From contig JBNKGL010000002.1 in the NCBI GenBank assembly GCA_050289805.1, forward strand, positions 1 through 64,000: a stretch of 64,000 nt of DNA, in the 5' to 3' direction. Position 1 is the first letter of the stretch; each line of letters opens with the position of its first letter. A program made the translations under genes and the position numbers. The notes under the pieces were generated by a model, which saw nothing but the letters and a program-made list of their open reading frames with translations, did not search any database and was not told where the DNA came from. Positions 1-8,704 of the stretch are shown in pieces. The stretch comes from JAUILA01 sp050289805 (GTDB lineage: Bacteria; Bacteroidota; Bacteroidia; Cytophagales; Cyclobacteriaceae).

Positions 1-80
1 GTGAATGTGCCGGTAAGTAAAACAGGGGTTGAATCAGCAATTTAGTTTGATTCAAAGCGCTATTTTTTCTAGATTCAGTC

Positions 81-899
81 ATGTGTCGATGGTTAGGCTA
101 TACTGGCAGTCCGATTTTACTGGATGATCTTTTATTCAAGCCGACCAACTCCCTTATTCATCAAAGTTTATTATCGAAGGAAGGTGCTGAGCCAACGAAT
201 GGAGACGGTTTCGGCGTTGGGTGGTACGACGATCAGCCCGAGCCCGGAGTGTTCAAGTCTATTGAGCCCGCCTGGAATGATCATAATTTAGCGGTCCTGA
301 GCCGGCATATCAAGTCTCCTCTTTTTCTTGCCCATGTGCGTGCCACCACCGGCACCCCGATTCAGAAGACCAATTGTCATCCGTTTCACTATAAAAACTG
401 GATGATGGTTCATAATGGCGTGATCTATGGATTTGAAAAACTGAAGCGAGATATGGCATTTACCATTGATCCGGATCTGTATTATCTGATTCATGGCACA
501 ACGGATTCGGAACTGTTATTTTACCTGGCGATAACGTTTGGATTGGAAAAGAATCCCAAGCAGGCACTGCAACAGATGGCCGGGTTTGCAGAGGATCTCG
601 GCCGAAGGAATGGGCAGGGTAAAACCATTCAGATGACCCTGGGGATCAGTGACGGAGAGCGGCTGATGGCGGTGCGGTATTCCAGTGAGCATAAGTCAAG
701 AAGCCTCTACCACAGCACAAGTATTGAGGCGATGAAAAAGATCAACCCCGACCTGGCGCGTTTTTCAGATGACGCGCGTGCGATTGTATCTGAACCGCTG
801 GGTGACTTGCGGGAATTCTGGGAGGAAATCCCCGAATCGAGTTTTGTGATGATCGAAAAGGGAAGAGTGACAGTTGAGGATTTCCGGCCGGAAATCTGA
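81..899 (+). CDS. Class II glutamine amidotransferase (YafJ/EgtC-like)
   Basis: The 272-residue protein begins Met-Cys-Arg-Trp-Leu-Gly, which puts a cysteine at position 2 where N-terminal-nucleophile (Ntn) glutamine amidotransferases expose their catalytic thiol after Met removal. Further class II hallmarks follow: an NGDGFGVGWY loop near residue 40, a HVRATT segment near residue 85, and an HNG motif near residue 111 that in the family helps hold glutamine. The length fits the stand-alone YafJ-type amidohydrolases, which hydrolyse a gamma-glutamyl amide or glutamine and carry no synthase domain. The true substrate cannot be read from the sequence. The gene stands alone, 64 bases before tRNA-Ala. 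No signal peptide is present, so it should be cytoplasmic. Confidence 0.85.
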   Translation: MCRWLGYTGSPILLDDLLFKPTNSLIHQSLLSKEGAEPTNGDGFGVGWYDDQPEPGVFKSIEPAWNDHNLAVLSRHIKSPLFLAHVRATTGTPIQKTNCHPFHYKNWMMVHNGVIYGFEKLKRDMAFTIDPDLYYLIHGTTDSELLFYLAITFGLEKNPKQALQQMAGFAEDLGRRNGQGKTIQMTLGISDGERLMAVRYSSEHKSRSLYHSTSIEAMKKINPDLARFSDDARAIVSEPLGDLREFWEEIPESSFVMIEKGRVTVEDFRPEI

Positions 900-945
900 G
901 TCGTAAAATTGTAGGTTTCCGATTATTTTATGGAGGTTTATTTTA

Positions 946-953
946 TATATTTG
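946..953 (+). promoter_or_regulatory. Bacteroidota -7 element before tRNA-Ala
   Basis: TATATTTG matches the Bacteroidota -7 consensus TAnnTTTG and ends 10 bases before the tRNA 5' end. I see no convincing -33 TTG at the expected spacing. Confidence 0.55.
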
Positions 954-963
954 CAATCGCTTT

Positions 964-1037
964 GGGGCTATAGCTCAGCTGGCTAGAGTGCTTGACTGGC
1001 AGTCAAGAGGTCGTGGGTTCGACTCCCACTAGCTCCA
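964..1037 (+). tRNA. tRNA-Ala (anticodon GGC)
   Basis: A full cloverleaf can be folded. The acceptor stem GGGGCTA pairs with TAGCTCC with one G-U pair, the anticodon stem CTTGA/TCAAG holds the loop CTGGCAG, and the T stem is GTGGG/CCCAC. The anticodon GGC reads the alanine codon GCC. The 3' CCA is not encoded (CCT follows the discriminator A). A hairpin terminator follows five bases later. Confidence 0.95.
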
Positions 1038-1042
1038 CCTCC

Positions 1043-1080
1043 GCCCGCCGTAGCTTCGATAGAAGCGAAGGCGGGCATTT
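1043..1080 (+). terminator. Rho-independent terminator after tRNA-Ala
   Basis: Outer arms GCCCGCC (1043-1049) and GGCGGGC (1070-1076) enclose inner arms GCTTC (1053-1057) and GAAGC (1062-1066) around a GATA loop. ATTTTCATTT follows. The two-tier GC-rich stem with a T-rich tail is a convincing terminator. Confidence 0.85.
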
Positions 1081-1483
1081 TCATTTGTACCCTTCAAATC
1101 ATTTTACTTATAGCAGCAGGCGGGCTACGGTGGAGGGACTCCACTTATTATCATGAAGCTTCAGAGTCCATTTTGTTTTTAATCCTTAAAGGGAATTTCG
1201 CAAACAAATTCGAATTAATCTGATTAATACAATTGAATTCTTAATGAAACCATCACTTTTAACTTTAGTGGTTATGAAGGATTGTTTATAACTGTATGCT
1301 TTTTTGCATCAGAAAAGTATTTTTCAATTAATCATTCGATTTTTTCACTTGAATTTTACTAAATAAGTTCTTTTGATTTTACGGAACAATTATTTTAAGT
1401 CACGTTTATATTAGTACATATTCTACGCATGATTTCAAGTTAATCAGTACTATATATATGGGAAGAAAGAAAAATATGGTGTT
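1081..1483. other. AT-rich intergenic region before the MalT-like regulator
   Basis: About 400 bases with no convincing gene. A second perfect hairpin lies at 1130-1144 (GTGGAG, GGA loop, CTCCAC) followed by TTATTATC. It is preceded by a GCGGGCTACGG stretch that resembles, in inverted orientation, part of the tRNA terminator. The rest is very AT-rich and probably contains the regulator's promoter, but I cannot place one. Confidence 0.5.
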
Positions 1484-4099
1484 TTGAAAACAAATATGTC
1501 GAAATCATATTCAAAGCCCTTCCTTCCCATCGATCTTATCGAGCGGCCAAGGTTGACTCATTTATTGAACAAAGCCCATGGTGCCACATTCATTTCTGCC
1601 CCAGGCGGTTATGGGAAGTCAGTAGCTGTCAACCAGTGGCTGGATACCCAGACTTGCAATGCTATCTGGGTTTCTCTCAATAATAGTCATGACGAGTTTT
1701 ACCTATTCTTTGAAGAATTCATTGCCGCATTACAGCATTCAAACACCGGATTACCCTTTCATTCTAAAAAATATGTACATAGCCTTGAAATTTCTGAAGA
1801 ATTTTTCATCAAGGCCCTGCTACAGGATATAAATAGCATAAGTACAAAAACCGTAGTGGTTGTCGATGATTTTCAATTCATCAGAAACAAGTTGATTCAT
1901 GCTGCCATCTCAACAATTATCGGAAAAGGCAACTCCCTTGTCCGCCTTGTAATCATCTCGAGAAACCAAATGCCACCGGCAATGTTTGGCAAGACTTTGT
2001 ATGATCAAATTCATAAAATTGACCAATATGACTTGTCATTAACTTCTTCAGAATTGGAATTGCTCCTGGAATCCGACGACAATAAGAATGTCAAAGGGTC
2101 AGATCTGCAGCATATAATGGATAAGTCGGAGGGCTGGATTCTCGGAGTTAAAATTTTACTTGCATTGCGGCTCAAGGGCGGCAATTTTGCCGCTAAAATA
2201 CCTTCAGTATATGATGAAATTCACATCCTTCTAAATCAGTTAACAGAAAGCATTCGACCAGAACTGAAGGAAATTCTTCCCTTTTTAGCGCTGAGTGATC
2301 ATTTCAGTGAAAAGTTGGTTCAGGATCTGCTGGAAGAAATCGGGATCATGTGGACCTATAAAAAGGGCATTATTCAAACATTGATTGAATCAAATACATT
2401 TCTTATTCAATCTGATGATCAATGGTATCGGTTTCATCATTTGTTTGCGGATTTTTTGAAAAGTGAGCTTAACGATGTTCCTCAGGAAACGATTCGGAAA
2501 ATCACTACATTTCTTACGAAATGGTTTGAGCGAAAAGGACTAATCTTTGAAGCAATAAAATATGCCATATCTTCAAAAGATACCAACAGTGCTGTGAAGT
2601 TGATCGGTAAACACCGATTGAATGCTTTGAATGAAGAAAAATGGTGGCTTGTGCAGCGTTGGCTAAATATGCTTCCAGGAGATGTAAAAAAATCAAATAC
2701 AGACTTGTTATTGGCGCAGGTCTTTATTTATGAAGACACCTGGCAGTTAAAGGAGATACCAGCCATCCTTGATTTGGCCGAAACTAATATTGACGAGCAA
2801 GAATCTCCTGAGCTTTATTCGGAGTATCTTTATCACAGGGGGTTCATAGCATTATTTATGAAATCTGATCCTGGCGAGGCGAGGAAGTTATTTATGCATT
2901 CCAAAAAGTTAAATTCAAATATTGGCATTCTGAGCTCAAGGAGAAATCTTTTCCTTGCTATGGCACGGCAGCGGACAGGAGAATTAGCAGAGTCAATTCC
3001 TGAAATTGAACTTACCATCAATCATAAAAATGAAATTAACAGCAACCAATACCTCAGGACACTTTTGGCCAGAACCTTTGTTCAATTCCTCGATGGCAAT
3101 TTATTGGAAGCTGGTGAAACACTTAAAAAATACACTTTTCTCGCGCGGGATTGCCCTTATCATAATCTCGAAGCCTACAGTAATTACTTTTCCGGAAATC
3201 TCTACTTTCAGAAATTCTCGCCTAAAGAAGCCCTTTATTACTTCAATAATTGTCATCCTTTTGTTGAAAAAATGAATTATCGGTTATATCTGGATGCGGT
3301 GGCTTCTACCGCATTTACACATAGTATTTCCTATCAATTCGATAAAGCAAACGAGTCCCTGAGTCAATTGCAAGAACTTGTTTCAAGTCTTCGAGAAGTT
3401 ACTTTTTATTCTTTTTTTGAATCTGCTGAAGCACGTGTGAAATGGATCTCAGGACAGGGCCAGATCATGCTCTCCTGGGCAGAAATGGATGGGGATCGGC
3501 TTCATTCCAATCAGGCATATTATCTTGTGGACGTTCCTGCCATTACACAGGTTCGTATTCTTCTTACATACGGTAACGATCGACAGCGAAAATTGGGATT
3601 ATACAGATTGCAACTCATAGAAGAGGAGTTGAAAAAATTTCACAATCGATATCATACACTTGATATCCAATTACTCCATGCGCTGGCTCATTTTCAGAAT
3701 CATGACCATGTAAATGCGAGAAAATATCTTTTAAATGTTCTAGTTCAATCCCATACCTGTCAATTATATCGTCCCATTGTTGAATTTTATCGCGCCGTCC
3801 CTTCGCTTTTTAACCTGACTGATATAATTGAGATACCATCCGATATCCGCCCACTGATTACAGGAGACATACTCGTTCAAAATGGAGAGGATGATGAACT
3901 TACACCAAAAGGCTTATCCATCCGTGAAGCTGAGATTGTCACACATGTGGCAAAGGGTCTTCGAAACCGCGAGATTGCTGAAATACTTAATATTTCAGAG
4001 GTTACGGTAAAGAGTCACCTTACCAACATTTTCAAGAAACTTGATGTGAAGAGTCGTAGTGAAATGGCACGTAGGTCCAGACTTCTGGGGTATATCTGA
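1484..4099 (+). CDS. MalT-like ATP-dependent LuxR-family transcriptional activator
   Basis: At 871 residues this matches the LAL/MalT class of STAND regulators. Near the N-terminus there is a P-loop (APGGYGKS, residues 39-46) and a Walker B strand VVVVDDF at 124-130. The middle is a long helical, TPR-like region that in the family senses an inducer. Residues of about 806-871 form a LuxR helix-turn-helix containing LSIREAEIV, GLRNREIAEIL and TVKSHLTNIF. The chosen start is TTG; an ATG four codons later (1496) is an equally good candidate. It lies directly upstream of, and on the same strand as, the amidohydrolase and porin genes. Its inducer could therefore be the compound they take up and process, which is inference from position. 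Confidence 0.9.
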   Translation: MKTNMSKSYSKPFLPIDLIERPRLTHLLNKAHGATFISAPGGYGKSVAVNQWLDTQTCNAIWVSLNNSHDEFYLFFEEFIAALQHSNTGLPFHSKKYVHSLEISEEFFIKALLQDINSISTKTVVVVDDFQFIRNKLIHAAISTIIGKGNSLVRLVIISRNQMPPAMFGKTLYDQIHKIDQYDLSLTSSELELLLESDDNKNVKGSDLQHIMDKSEGWILGVKILLALRLKGGNFAAKIPSVYDEIHILLNQLTESIRPELKEILPFLALSDHFSEKLVQDLLEEIGIMWTYKKGIIQTLIESNTFLIQSDDQWYRFHHLFADFLKSELNDVPQETIRKITTFLTKWFERKGLIFEAIKYAISSKDTNSAVKLIGKHRLNALNEEKWWLVQRWLNMLPGDVKKSNTDLLLAQVFIYEDTWQLKEIPAILDLAETNIDEQESPELYSEYLYHRGFIALFMKSDPGEARKLFMHSKKLNSNIGILSSRRNLFLAMARQRTGELAESIPEIELTINHKNEINSNQYLRTLLARTFVQFLDGNLLEAGETLKKYTFLARDCPYHNLEAYSNYFSGNLYFQKFSPKEALYYFNNCHPFVEKMNYRLYLDAVASTAFTHSISYQFDKANESLSQLQELVSSLREVTFYSFFESAEARVKWISGQGQIMLSWAEMDGDRLHSNQAYYLVDVPAITQVRILLTYGNDRQRKLGLYRLQLIEEELKKFHNRYHTLDIQLLHALAHFQNHDHVNARKYLLNVLVQSHTCQLYRPIVEFYRAVPSLFNLTDIIEIPSDIRPLITGDILVQNGEDDELTPKGLSIREAEIVTHVAKGLRNREIAEILNISEVTVKSHLTNIFKKLDVKSRSEMARRSRLLGYI

Positions 4100-4247
4100 A
4101 TCCAAAACTTGGTAGCACTTTTTGTGATATTAGGGTTGGAATATTAAATCGGAAAGCGCCCGCTTACAAATCATAATTACGACTTTTTTGCGACTAGTTA
4201 ATTCTTGATAAATGTTCTTATTTTCTGATTTTAAAGGATCTATTTTG

Positions 4248-4262
4248 ATAGATTTAATCTAT
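4248..4262. promoter_or_regulatory. Perfect 15-base palindrome before the amidohydrolase
   Basis: ATAGATT-T-AATCTAT forms a perfect inverted repeat centred about 115 bases upstream of the amidohydrolase start. It could be an operator for the adjacent regulator. However, it is purely AT-rich in an AT-rich region, and MalT-type proteins usually bind asymmetric or direct repeats, so support is weak. Confidence 0.25.
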
Positions 4263-4370
4263 TAAATCAATTTTTCCACAAAAATGCTGGAATAATAATA
4301 ATTGAATGGATACGTGATTCTCTATGATTCACTAACGCTATATCATTTTGATTACTCACTTTGAAATTGA

Positions 4371-5711
4371 ATGACAATGAGAAATTTGAAAGTACTGCTA
4401 ACTCTACTTATTCTATGTTTCGCCATGCAAACCCTGCCTGCGCAGAATTCGGCGACCAACATCGTCTTGATCACCAATGCCAATGTGTTTGACGGTGTGA
4501 ATGAAAAACTTATCGAAAACACGGATGTATTGATTGAAGGTAACCTGATAAAATCAATAGGTAACAATATCCGCGCGCCAAAAGGCGCTCAAACTATTGA
4601 TGCCGGCGGAAAAACGTTGATGCCCGGGTTGATCGATGTACACTGGCACACTACCTATGCCTATTGTTCTCAAAGCATTCTTGTTCAGGGAGATATTTTG
4701 GAAATTGCAATCCGCAGCATGACCGGGGCGGAGGCTACCCTGATGAGGGGTTTCACTACCACCCGTGATGCTGGTGGTAACCCGTTCAGCATTAAAAAGT
4801 TAATAGACGACGGTGAATATCCCGGCCCAAGAATTTTGCCCTCAGGCCCACCAATTGCACAGACTTCAGGACACTTTGATTTCCGGGATAAAAATGCCAC
4901 ACCTACCAACCCTGCTGATCCATTGGACTATTGGCGAAGAAATATGCTGATTGCTGTAGCCGATGGAAGAGATGAGATGATCAAAAGATCACGTGAAAAT
5001 TTAAGGGCGGGCGCAACCCAGATCAAACTTGCGACAGGCGGAGGTGTTTCTTCCTATTACGATCCTCTCGATGTGACAGAGTATACTTTTGATGAAGTCA
5101 AAGCGGCCGTTGAAGTTGCTGACACATGGAATACGTATGTCTTGTCACATGTAATGACAGATAAAGCGGTTCGTATGTCAATCGATGCCGGAGTTAAGTC
5201 GATTGAGCATGGTTTTTTTGCTTCCGATGAAACGCTGGATTTGATGAAGGAAAAAAATGTTTGGCTCGTGCCACAACCATTTTTAAAAGAGGACCTAACC
5301 TTTAATAACCCGGCAAGTCAGGCGAAATTCAATGCTGTTTGTGAGGCTGTGGATCAGATTTATGTAAAAGCAAGTAAGAAGGGCGTGAGTATCGCGTTTG
5401 GCTCAGACCTGCTGTTTGATCCCAAGGCCGCAGACACGCAGGGAGCTCTTTTAGCGAGATTAAGCAGATGGTATTCACCATATCAGGTTTTAAAAATCGC
5501 AACCTCTGAGAATGCAAAACTCCTTGAACTTGCCGGACCCAGGCATCCATACCAGGATGGGCCTTTGGGCGTTGTTAAGGAAGGGGCCTATGCGGATCTC
5601 ATCCTTGTTGACGGGAACCCGCTTCAGGATATAAACCTGATTGCTGATCCGCATAGTAATTTCTCGTTAATTATGAAGGACGGTAAAGTTTATAAAAACA
5701 CCTTGAATTAA
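4371..5711 (+). CDS. Secreted metal-dependent amidohydrolase (imidazolonepropionase/prolidase-like)
   Basis: The 446-residue protein has a Sec signal peptide ending near LPAQ (about residue 25) and then an amidohydrolase-superfamily TIM barrel. The metal-binding HxH lies in GLIDVHWH, further ligand histidines are expected in LSHVMTD and SIEHGFF, and the catalytic aspartate in FGSDLLFD. The C-terminal segment PLGVVKEGAYADLILVDGNP is the classic end of the composite beta-sandwich. Relatives hydrolyse cyclic amides or X-Pro peptides; the substrate is not determinable here. Only three bases separate it from the DcaP-like porin gene, so the two are almost certainly co-transcribed, giving an uptake-plus-periplasmic-hydrolysis pair. 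An in-frame ATG two codons later (4377) is an alternative start. Confidence 0.88.
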   Translation: MTMRNLKVLLTLLILCFAMQTLPAQNSATNIVLITNANVFDGVNEKLIENTDVLIEGNLIKSIGNNIRAPKGAQTIDAGGKTLMPGLIDVHWHTTYAYCSQSILVQGDILEIAIRSMTGAEATLMRGFTTTRDAGGNPFSIKKLIDDGEYPGPRILPSGPPIAQTSGHFDFRDKNATPTNPADPLDYWRRNMLIAVADGRDEMIKRSRENLRAGATQIKLATGGGVSSYYDPLDVTEYTFDEVKAAVEVADTWNTYVLSHVMTDKAVRMSIDAGVKSIEHGFFASDETLDLMKEKNVWLVPQPFLKEDLTFNNPASQAKFNAVCEAVDQIYVKASKKGVSIAFGSDLLFDPKAADTQGALLARLSRWYSPYQVLKIATSENAKLLELAGPRHPYQDGPLGVVKEGAYADLILVDGNPLQDINLIADPHSNFSLIMKDGKVYKNTLN

Positions 5712-5714
5712 TAG

Positions 5715-6983
5715 ATGAGAATATATAAGCATTCCACACTGATTTGCATATTCGTATGCATTTCAGTGTTGACTTTTGCCCAGGAAAAAACTCCCTTGAA
5801 ATCAGGTGAGGATTCTACCTCCAACCAACTTGTAATTCCGCAAAAGGATCTAAAGGAAGTAAAACTATTGACGGCATCTGAACAGCTTGAGGATTCGGAT
5901 TTTATCGGATCCTGGCCAATGTTTGGGACAGGACTTCGATTAAAAATTGGTGGATATCTCAAAGCGGATTTTGTCTACGATTTTGATGGTACCCGCGATA
6001 AAAATCAATTTTTAATGCGGACGATACCGGTAGAAGGTCAACCAGAATATGGTAATGAGGGGTACACGTCATTTTTCGCTAAGGAGACGAGAATTAATAT
6101 CGACATAAGGCGAATGGACGAAGATAAATTACCACTGCAGGCGTTCGTTGAAGGTGATTTTTTCAGTACGTCCAACCAGTTCAGATTACGCCATGCTTAT
6201 ATTTCAGCGGGTGACTTTATTATCGGCCAAACCTGGACGACACTTTCTTTCCTTGAATCGATGGCATTTATGATTGATTTTGCAGCTGGCGATGCACTTT
6301 TTGGTGGGCGAAGCGTTCAGATCCGATATCAGAAGCAAGTGAGTAATTCGGTTAAGTTTTATGCGGGTCTGGAATATTTATCTGCCTTGGGAATAGAAAA
6401 TCCGAACAATTTGGCGGGTGAAGCAAATATTCAGTATCCGTTATTAGCCTTGAGATTGGACAAAAGATGGAAATCAGGTGTGCTATTTTTGGGTACCAGT
6501 ATTGCACAGCTTCGATGGGATGGGGGCAGTGGCGGGCCCAGCGACCATCATTATCAGCTCTCATTTGTTTTGGCTGGCCGACAATACATAGGCAAGAACA
6601 ATTACTTTACAGTTAATTTTAGTACAGGGAATGCATATGGCGAAAATATCATAGCCTTTACAGGGAGTAATGCAAATGCTGTTCTTAATGCGAATGGAGA
6701 GCTTGAAGCTATTCAGGGATTGTCTGCCATGGTTGGATTTATGCACCGCTGGGCATCAAAATGGGAATCCAATTTTAATTATGCCTATGGCTGGCTGGAT
6801 GCGCCTGCTGAACGCGCAGATTTTGCCTTGAAGAGAGGTGGCGTAGGCCATATTAACCTGATTCATACTTTTGATCAAAACTTGTCGGCCGGTGTCGAAT
6901 ATATCTGGGGGGCTCAGCGTACCGCAAATGATGCCTTCGGGAATGCCAGCAGGATTCAAATGATGGCGAAGTTTGCCTTCTAA
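5715..6983 (+). CDS. DcaP-like trimeric outer-membrane porin
   Basis: A signal peptide (cleavage near TFAQ, residue 23) precedes a 422-residue beta-barrel with alternating aromatic strands and a C-terminal phenylalanine. The block starting LKIGGYLKADFVYDF, followed by the RTIPVEGQ region and an ETRINIDIRR strand, is characteristic of the DcaP family. Members studied in Acinetobacter are trimeric channels for negatively charged small molecules. Three bases separate it from the upstream amidohydrolase, and a hairpin terminator closes the unit. Substrate identity is not visible; a dicarboxylate or peptide-like acid would fit the family. Confidence 0.85.
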   Translation: MRIYKHSTLICIFVCISVLTFAQEKTPLKSGEDSTSNQLVIPQKDLKEVKLLTASEQLEDSDFIGSWPMFGTGLRLKIGGYLKADFVYDFDGTRDKNQFLMRTIPVEGQPEYGNEGYTSFFAKETRINIDIRRMDEDKLPLQAFVEGDFFSTSNQFRLRHAYISAGDFIIGQTWTTLSFLESMAFMIDFAAGDALFGGRSVQIRYQKQVSNSVKFYAGLEYLSALGIENPNNLAGEANIQYPLLALRLDKRWKSGVLFLGTSIAQLRWDGGSGGPSDHHYQLSFVLAGRQYIGKNNYFTVNFSTGNAYGENIIAFTGSNANAVLNANGELEAIQGLSAMVGFMHRWASKWESNFNYAYGWLDAPAERADFALKRGGVGHINLIHTFDQNLSAGVEYIWGAQRTANDAFGNASRIQMMAKFAF

Positions 6984-7041
6984 CTGACAATTCGGGTAGC
7001 ATTAGTTTGACAAGCACTAACTGATTTATATATGTTAATTT

Positions 7042-7078
7042 CAGGGAGATCATAGAATCTCCCTGTTTTATTATTTTT
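7042..7078 (+). terminator. Terminator after the porin gene
   Basis: Perfect 9-base arms CAGGGAGAT (7042-7050) and ATCTCCCTG (7057-7065) surround a six-base loop and are followed by TTTTATTATTTTT. It closes the amidohydrolase-porin unit. Confidence 0.88.
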
Positions 7079-7084
7079 AGTACC

Positions 7085-7450
7085 ACGGATTACCGGAAAT
7101 ATTTTGCACTGTGTTTTTTCCTGCTCTCTGTTAGCTGTTCCGCTCAATCACTTGATGAGCCTGAGACAAGTGCGGTTTTGTACGGCTCCTATGATAGCCT
7201 CTTGTCGGCAACAGAAAGTGTCCGAAAAATCGCTGCAAAGGAGAATAATTGTCTCCCTGGAAAAGTATACGTGCAGATGGAAATTGATACCTCCGGGAAT
7301 GTACACCAGCCGAAAATCCTGCGATCATTGTGCCCCTCAGCAGATTCAATTGCTTTGGATATCGCCAGACAACTCAAATTTCATCCGGCATGGAGAAATC
7401 AAACCAAGGTTAAATCAAATAAGATCATCATTATTCCTTTCCATCAATAA
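7085..7450 (+). CDS. Small TonB C-terminal-domain lipoprotein with a non-standard start
   Basis: The open frame runs from a stop at 7022 to 7450. Read from an ACG codon at 7085 it encodes about 121 residues. A short basic segment (DYRKY) and a hydrophobic stretch (FALCFFLLSVSC) look like an exported lipoprotein leader. A TonB-C-like fold follows, with GKVYVQMEIDTSGNV, an ARQLKFHPAW helix and a final KIIIIPF strand. In the frame there is no ATG, GTG or TTG before the TTG at 7178, which lies inside the mature protein. The start is thus ACG, a rarer codon such as the ATT codons at 7070 or 7073, or a lost ATG. It sits just after the porin terminator and ends seven bases from the convergent DUF5009 gene. 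Confidence 0.55.
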   Translation, partial: TDYRKYFALCFFLLSVSCSAQSLDEPETSAVLYGSYDSLLSATESVRKIAAKENNCLPGKVYVQMEIDTSGNVHQPKILRSLCPSADSIALDIARQLKFHPAWRNQTKVKSNKIIIIPFHQ

Positions 7451-7457
7451 CCACCCC

Positions 7458-8558
7458 CTATACCTTCACAAACGTCCTGTTCCGGTACATGTACCACAGG
7501 ATCAGGTAGAGGATCAGAAATCCGCCGAATACCTCCAGGGCTCCGTAGTAGGGGCCTATATATTGTTCAGTACCGAAGAGGATGAACCCTGCGATGGTTG
7601 AAAAACGGATCACATGCGACAAAACATAGGCGGTAATGGCATTCATCCCAATTACCTTTAGTGGGAATGCCCAACGCCGGACCCCTTTCATATCGATAAG
7701 CCAGTAGAAAAACGCCAGGATCAGGTAACAAACCCCCGATGAAGCCAGCACGAATGAGGAGGTCCAGAGCTTCTTGATGATCGGGTGCCAGATACCGAAT
7801 AGCAAACCGGCTGCCAGTCCGAGCACACCCGCCAGGATTAAATTTCTTAATACTTTTTTCTGACTCATGCCCGATTTGATCCACTCGCCTGCAAACATGC
7901 CTGAAAGCGTAGTGGCTACAAACCCGAAGCTGCTGAGCAACCACGTGTATTGCGTCTGATCCTCAAACCGGCCGAATACTAGCCTGTCAAAATACAGCGC
8001 AATATTTTCATCCGGCAGGAGCAATCCCGCTTTACCACCGGGAACAGGGATGGTGAGCAGTATCAGGGTAAAGGCTACCAGGCAGAATGCGAAAACCGCG
8101 TACTGCGCTTTTTTGCTCAGGTGCATGTAGCAAAGACAGCTGACGGCATAACCGACGGCAATCGCCTGCAGCGTATTGCTGAAGATATGAAACCTGTCAA
8201 TGTCCAGTTCGAGCAAATTTCCCTGGACAATCCAGCCAAGTACAAACAGGATCAGGAATCTCCGGCCGATTTTCAGATAGATATCCCTGTTTGAATTTGT
8301 TTCCCGGATTCTTTTGGATAGGGAAAACGGAATGACGGCCCCCACGGTAAACAGGAAAAGGGGCATGATGATGTCGTAGATGGTATTCCCGGTCCAGTCG
8401 GGGTGATCAAACTGATGCGCCATGAATTGGGTAAATGGCGTGTCGACACCGCTGTAGAGCGCCCAGAAAAATTGGTCCAACAGGATGATCCCGAGCATAT
8501 CAAGTCCGCGTACGACATCGATGGATTCAATTCTTGCTGGAGATATGTTTGAGGTCAT
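7458..8558 (-). CDS. DUF5009 / heparan-alpha-glucosaminide acetyltransferase-like membrane protein
   Basis: A polytopic protein of about 366 residues from the chosen ATG at 8558; a longer reading to 8618 adds a hydrophobic-poor leader unlikely to be translated. The opening RIESIDVVRGLDMLGIIL and the block IYDIIMPLFLFTVGAVIPFSL are typical of the YeiB/HGSNAT-NagX clan. That clan transfers acetyl groups across the membrane to sugar amines. About ten hydrophobic segments follow, including KVIGMNAITAYVLSHV near the end. It is divergent from a sulfatase gene 146 bases away, which suggests handling of sulfated or aminated glycans. The acceptor is inferred only. Confidence 0.8.
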   Translation of the reverse strand: MTSNISPARIESIDVVRGLDMLGIILLDQFFWALYSGVDTPFTQFMAHQFDHPDWTGNTIYDIIMPLFLFTVGAVIPFSLSKRIRETNSNRDIYLKIGRRFLILFVLGWIVQGNLLELDIDRFHIFSNTLQAIAVGYAVSCLCYMHLSKKAQYAVFAFCLVAFTLILLTIPVPGGKAGLLLPDENIALYFDRLVFGRFEDQTQYTWLLSSFGFVATTLSGMFAGEWIKSGMSQKKVLRNLILAGVLGLAAGLLFGIWHPIIKKLWTSSFVLASSGVCYLILAFFYWLIDMKGVRRWAFPLKVIGMNAITAYVLSHVIRFSTIAGFILFGTEQYIGPYYGALEVFGGFLILYLILWYMYRNRTFVKV

Positions 8559-8704
8559 ACTTTTTTCAATGGTACCGGATGATTTCAAAATAAAAATTAA
8601 ACAGTTGTGATCATACAATAACCCTTTATCATTTTGTCTGACGAAGGAATTTGTACAGGATTCGTCTTTTTAAATAATTGTGTATTTTGAAGTAAATCAG
8701 ATTT

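Noticed and set aside
7104..7601. 165-codon frame across the TonB-C gene and DUF5009 end
   Set aside because: Crosses two real genes in another frame and has no recognisable domain.
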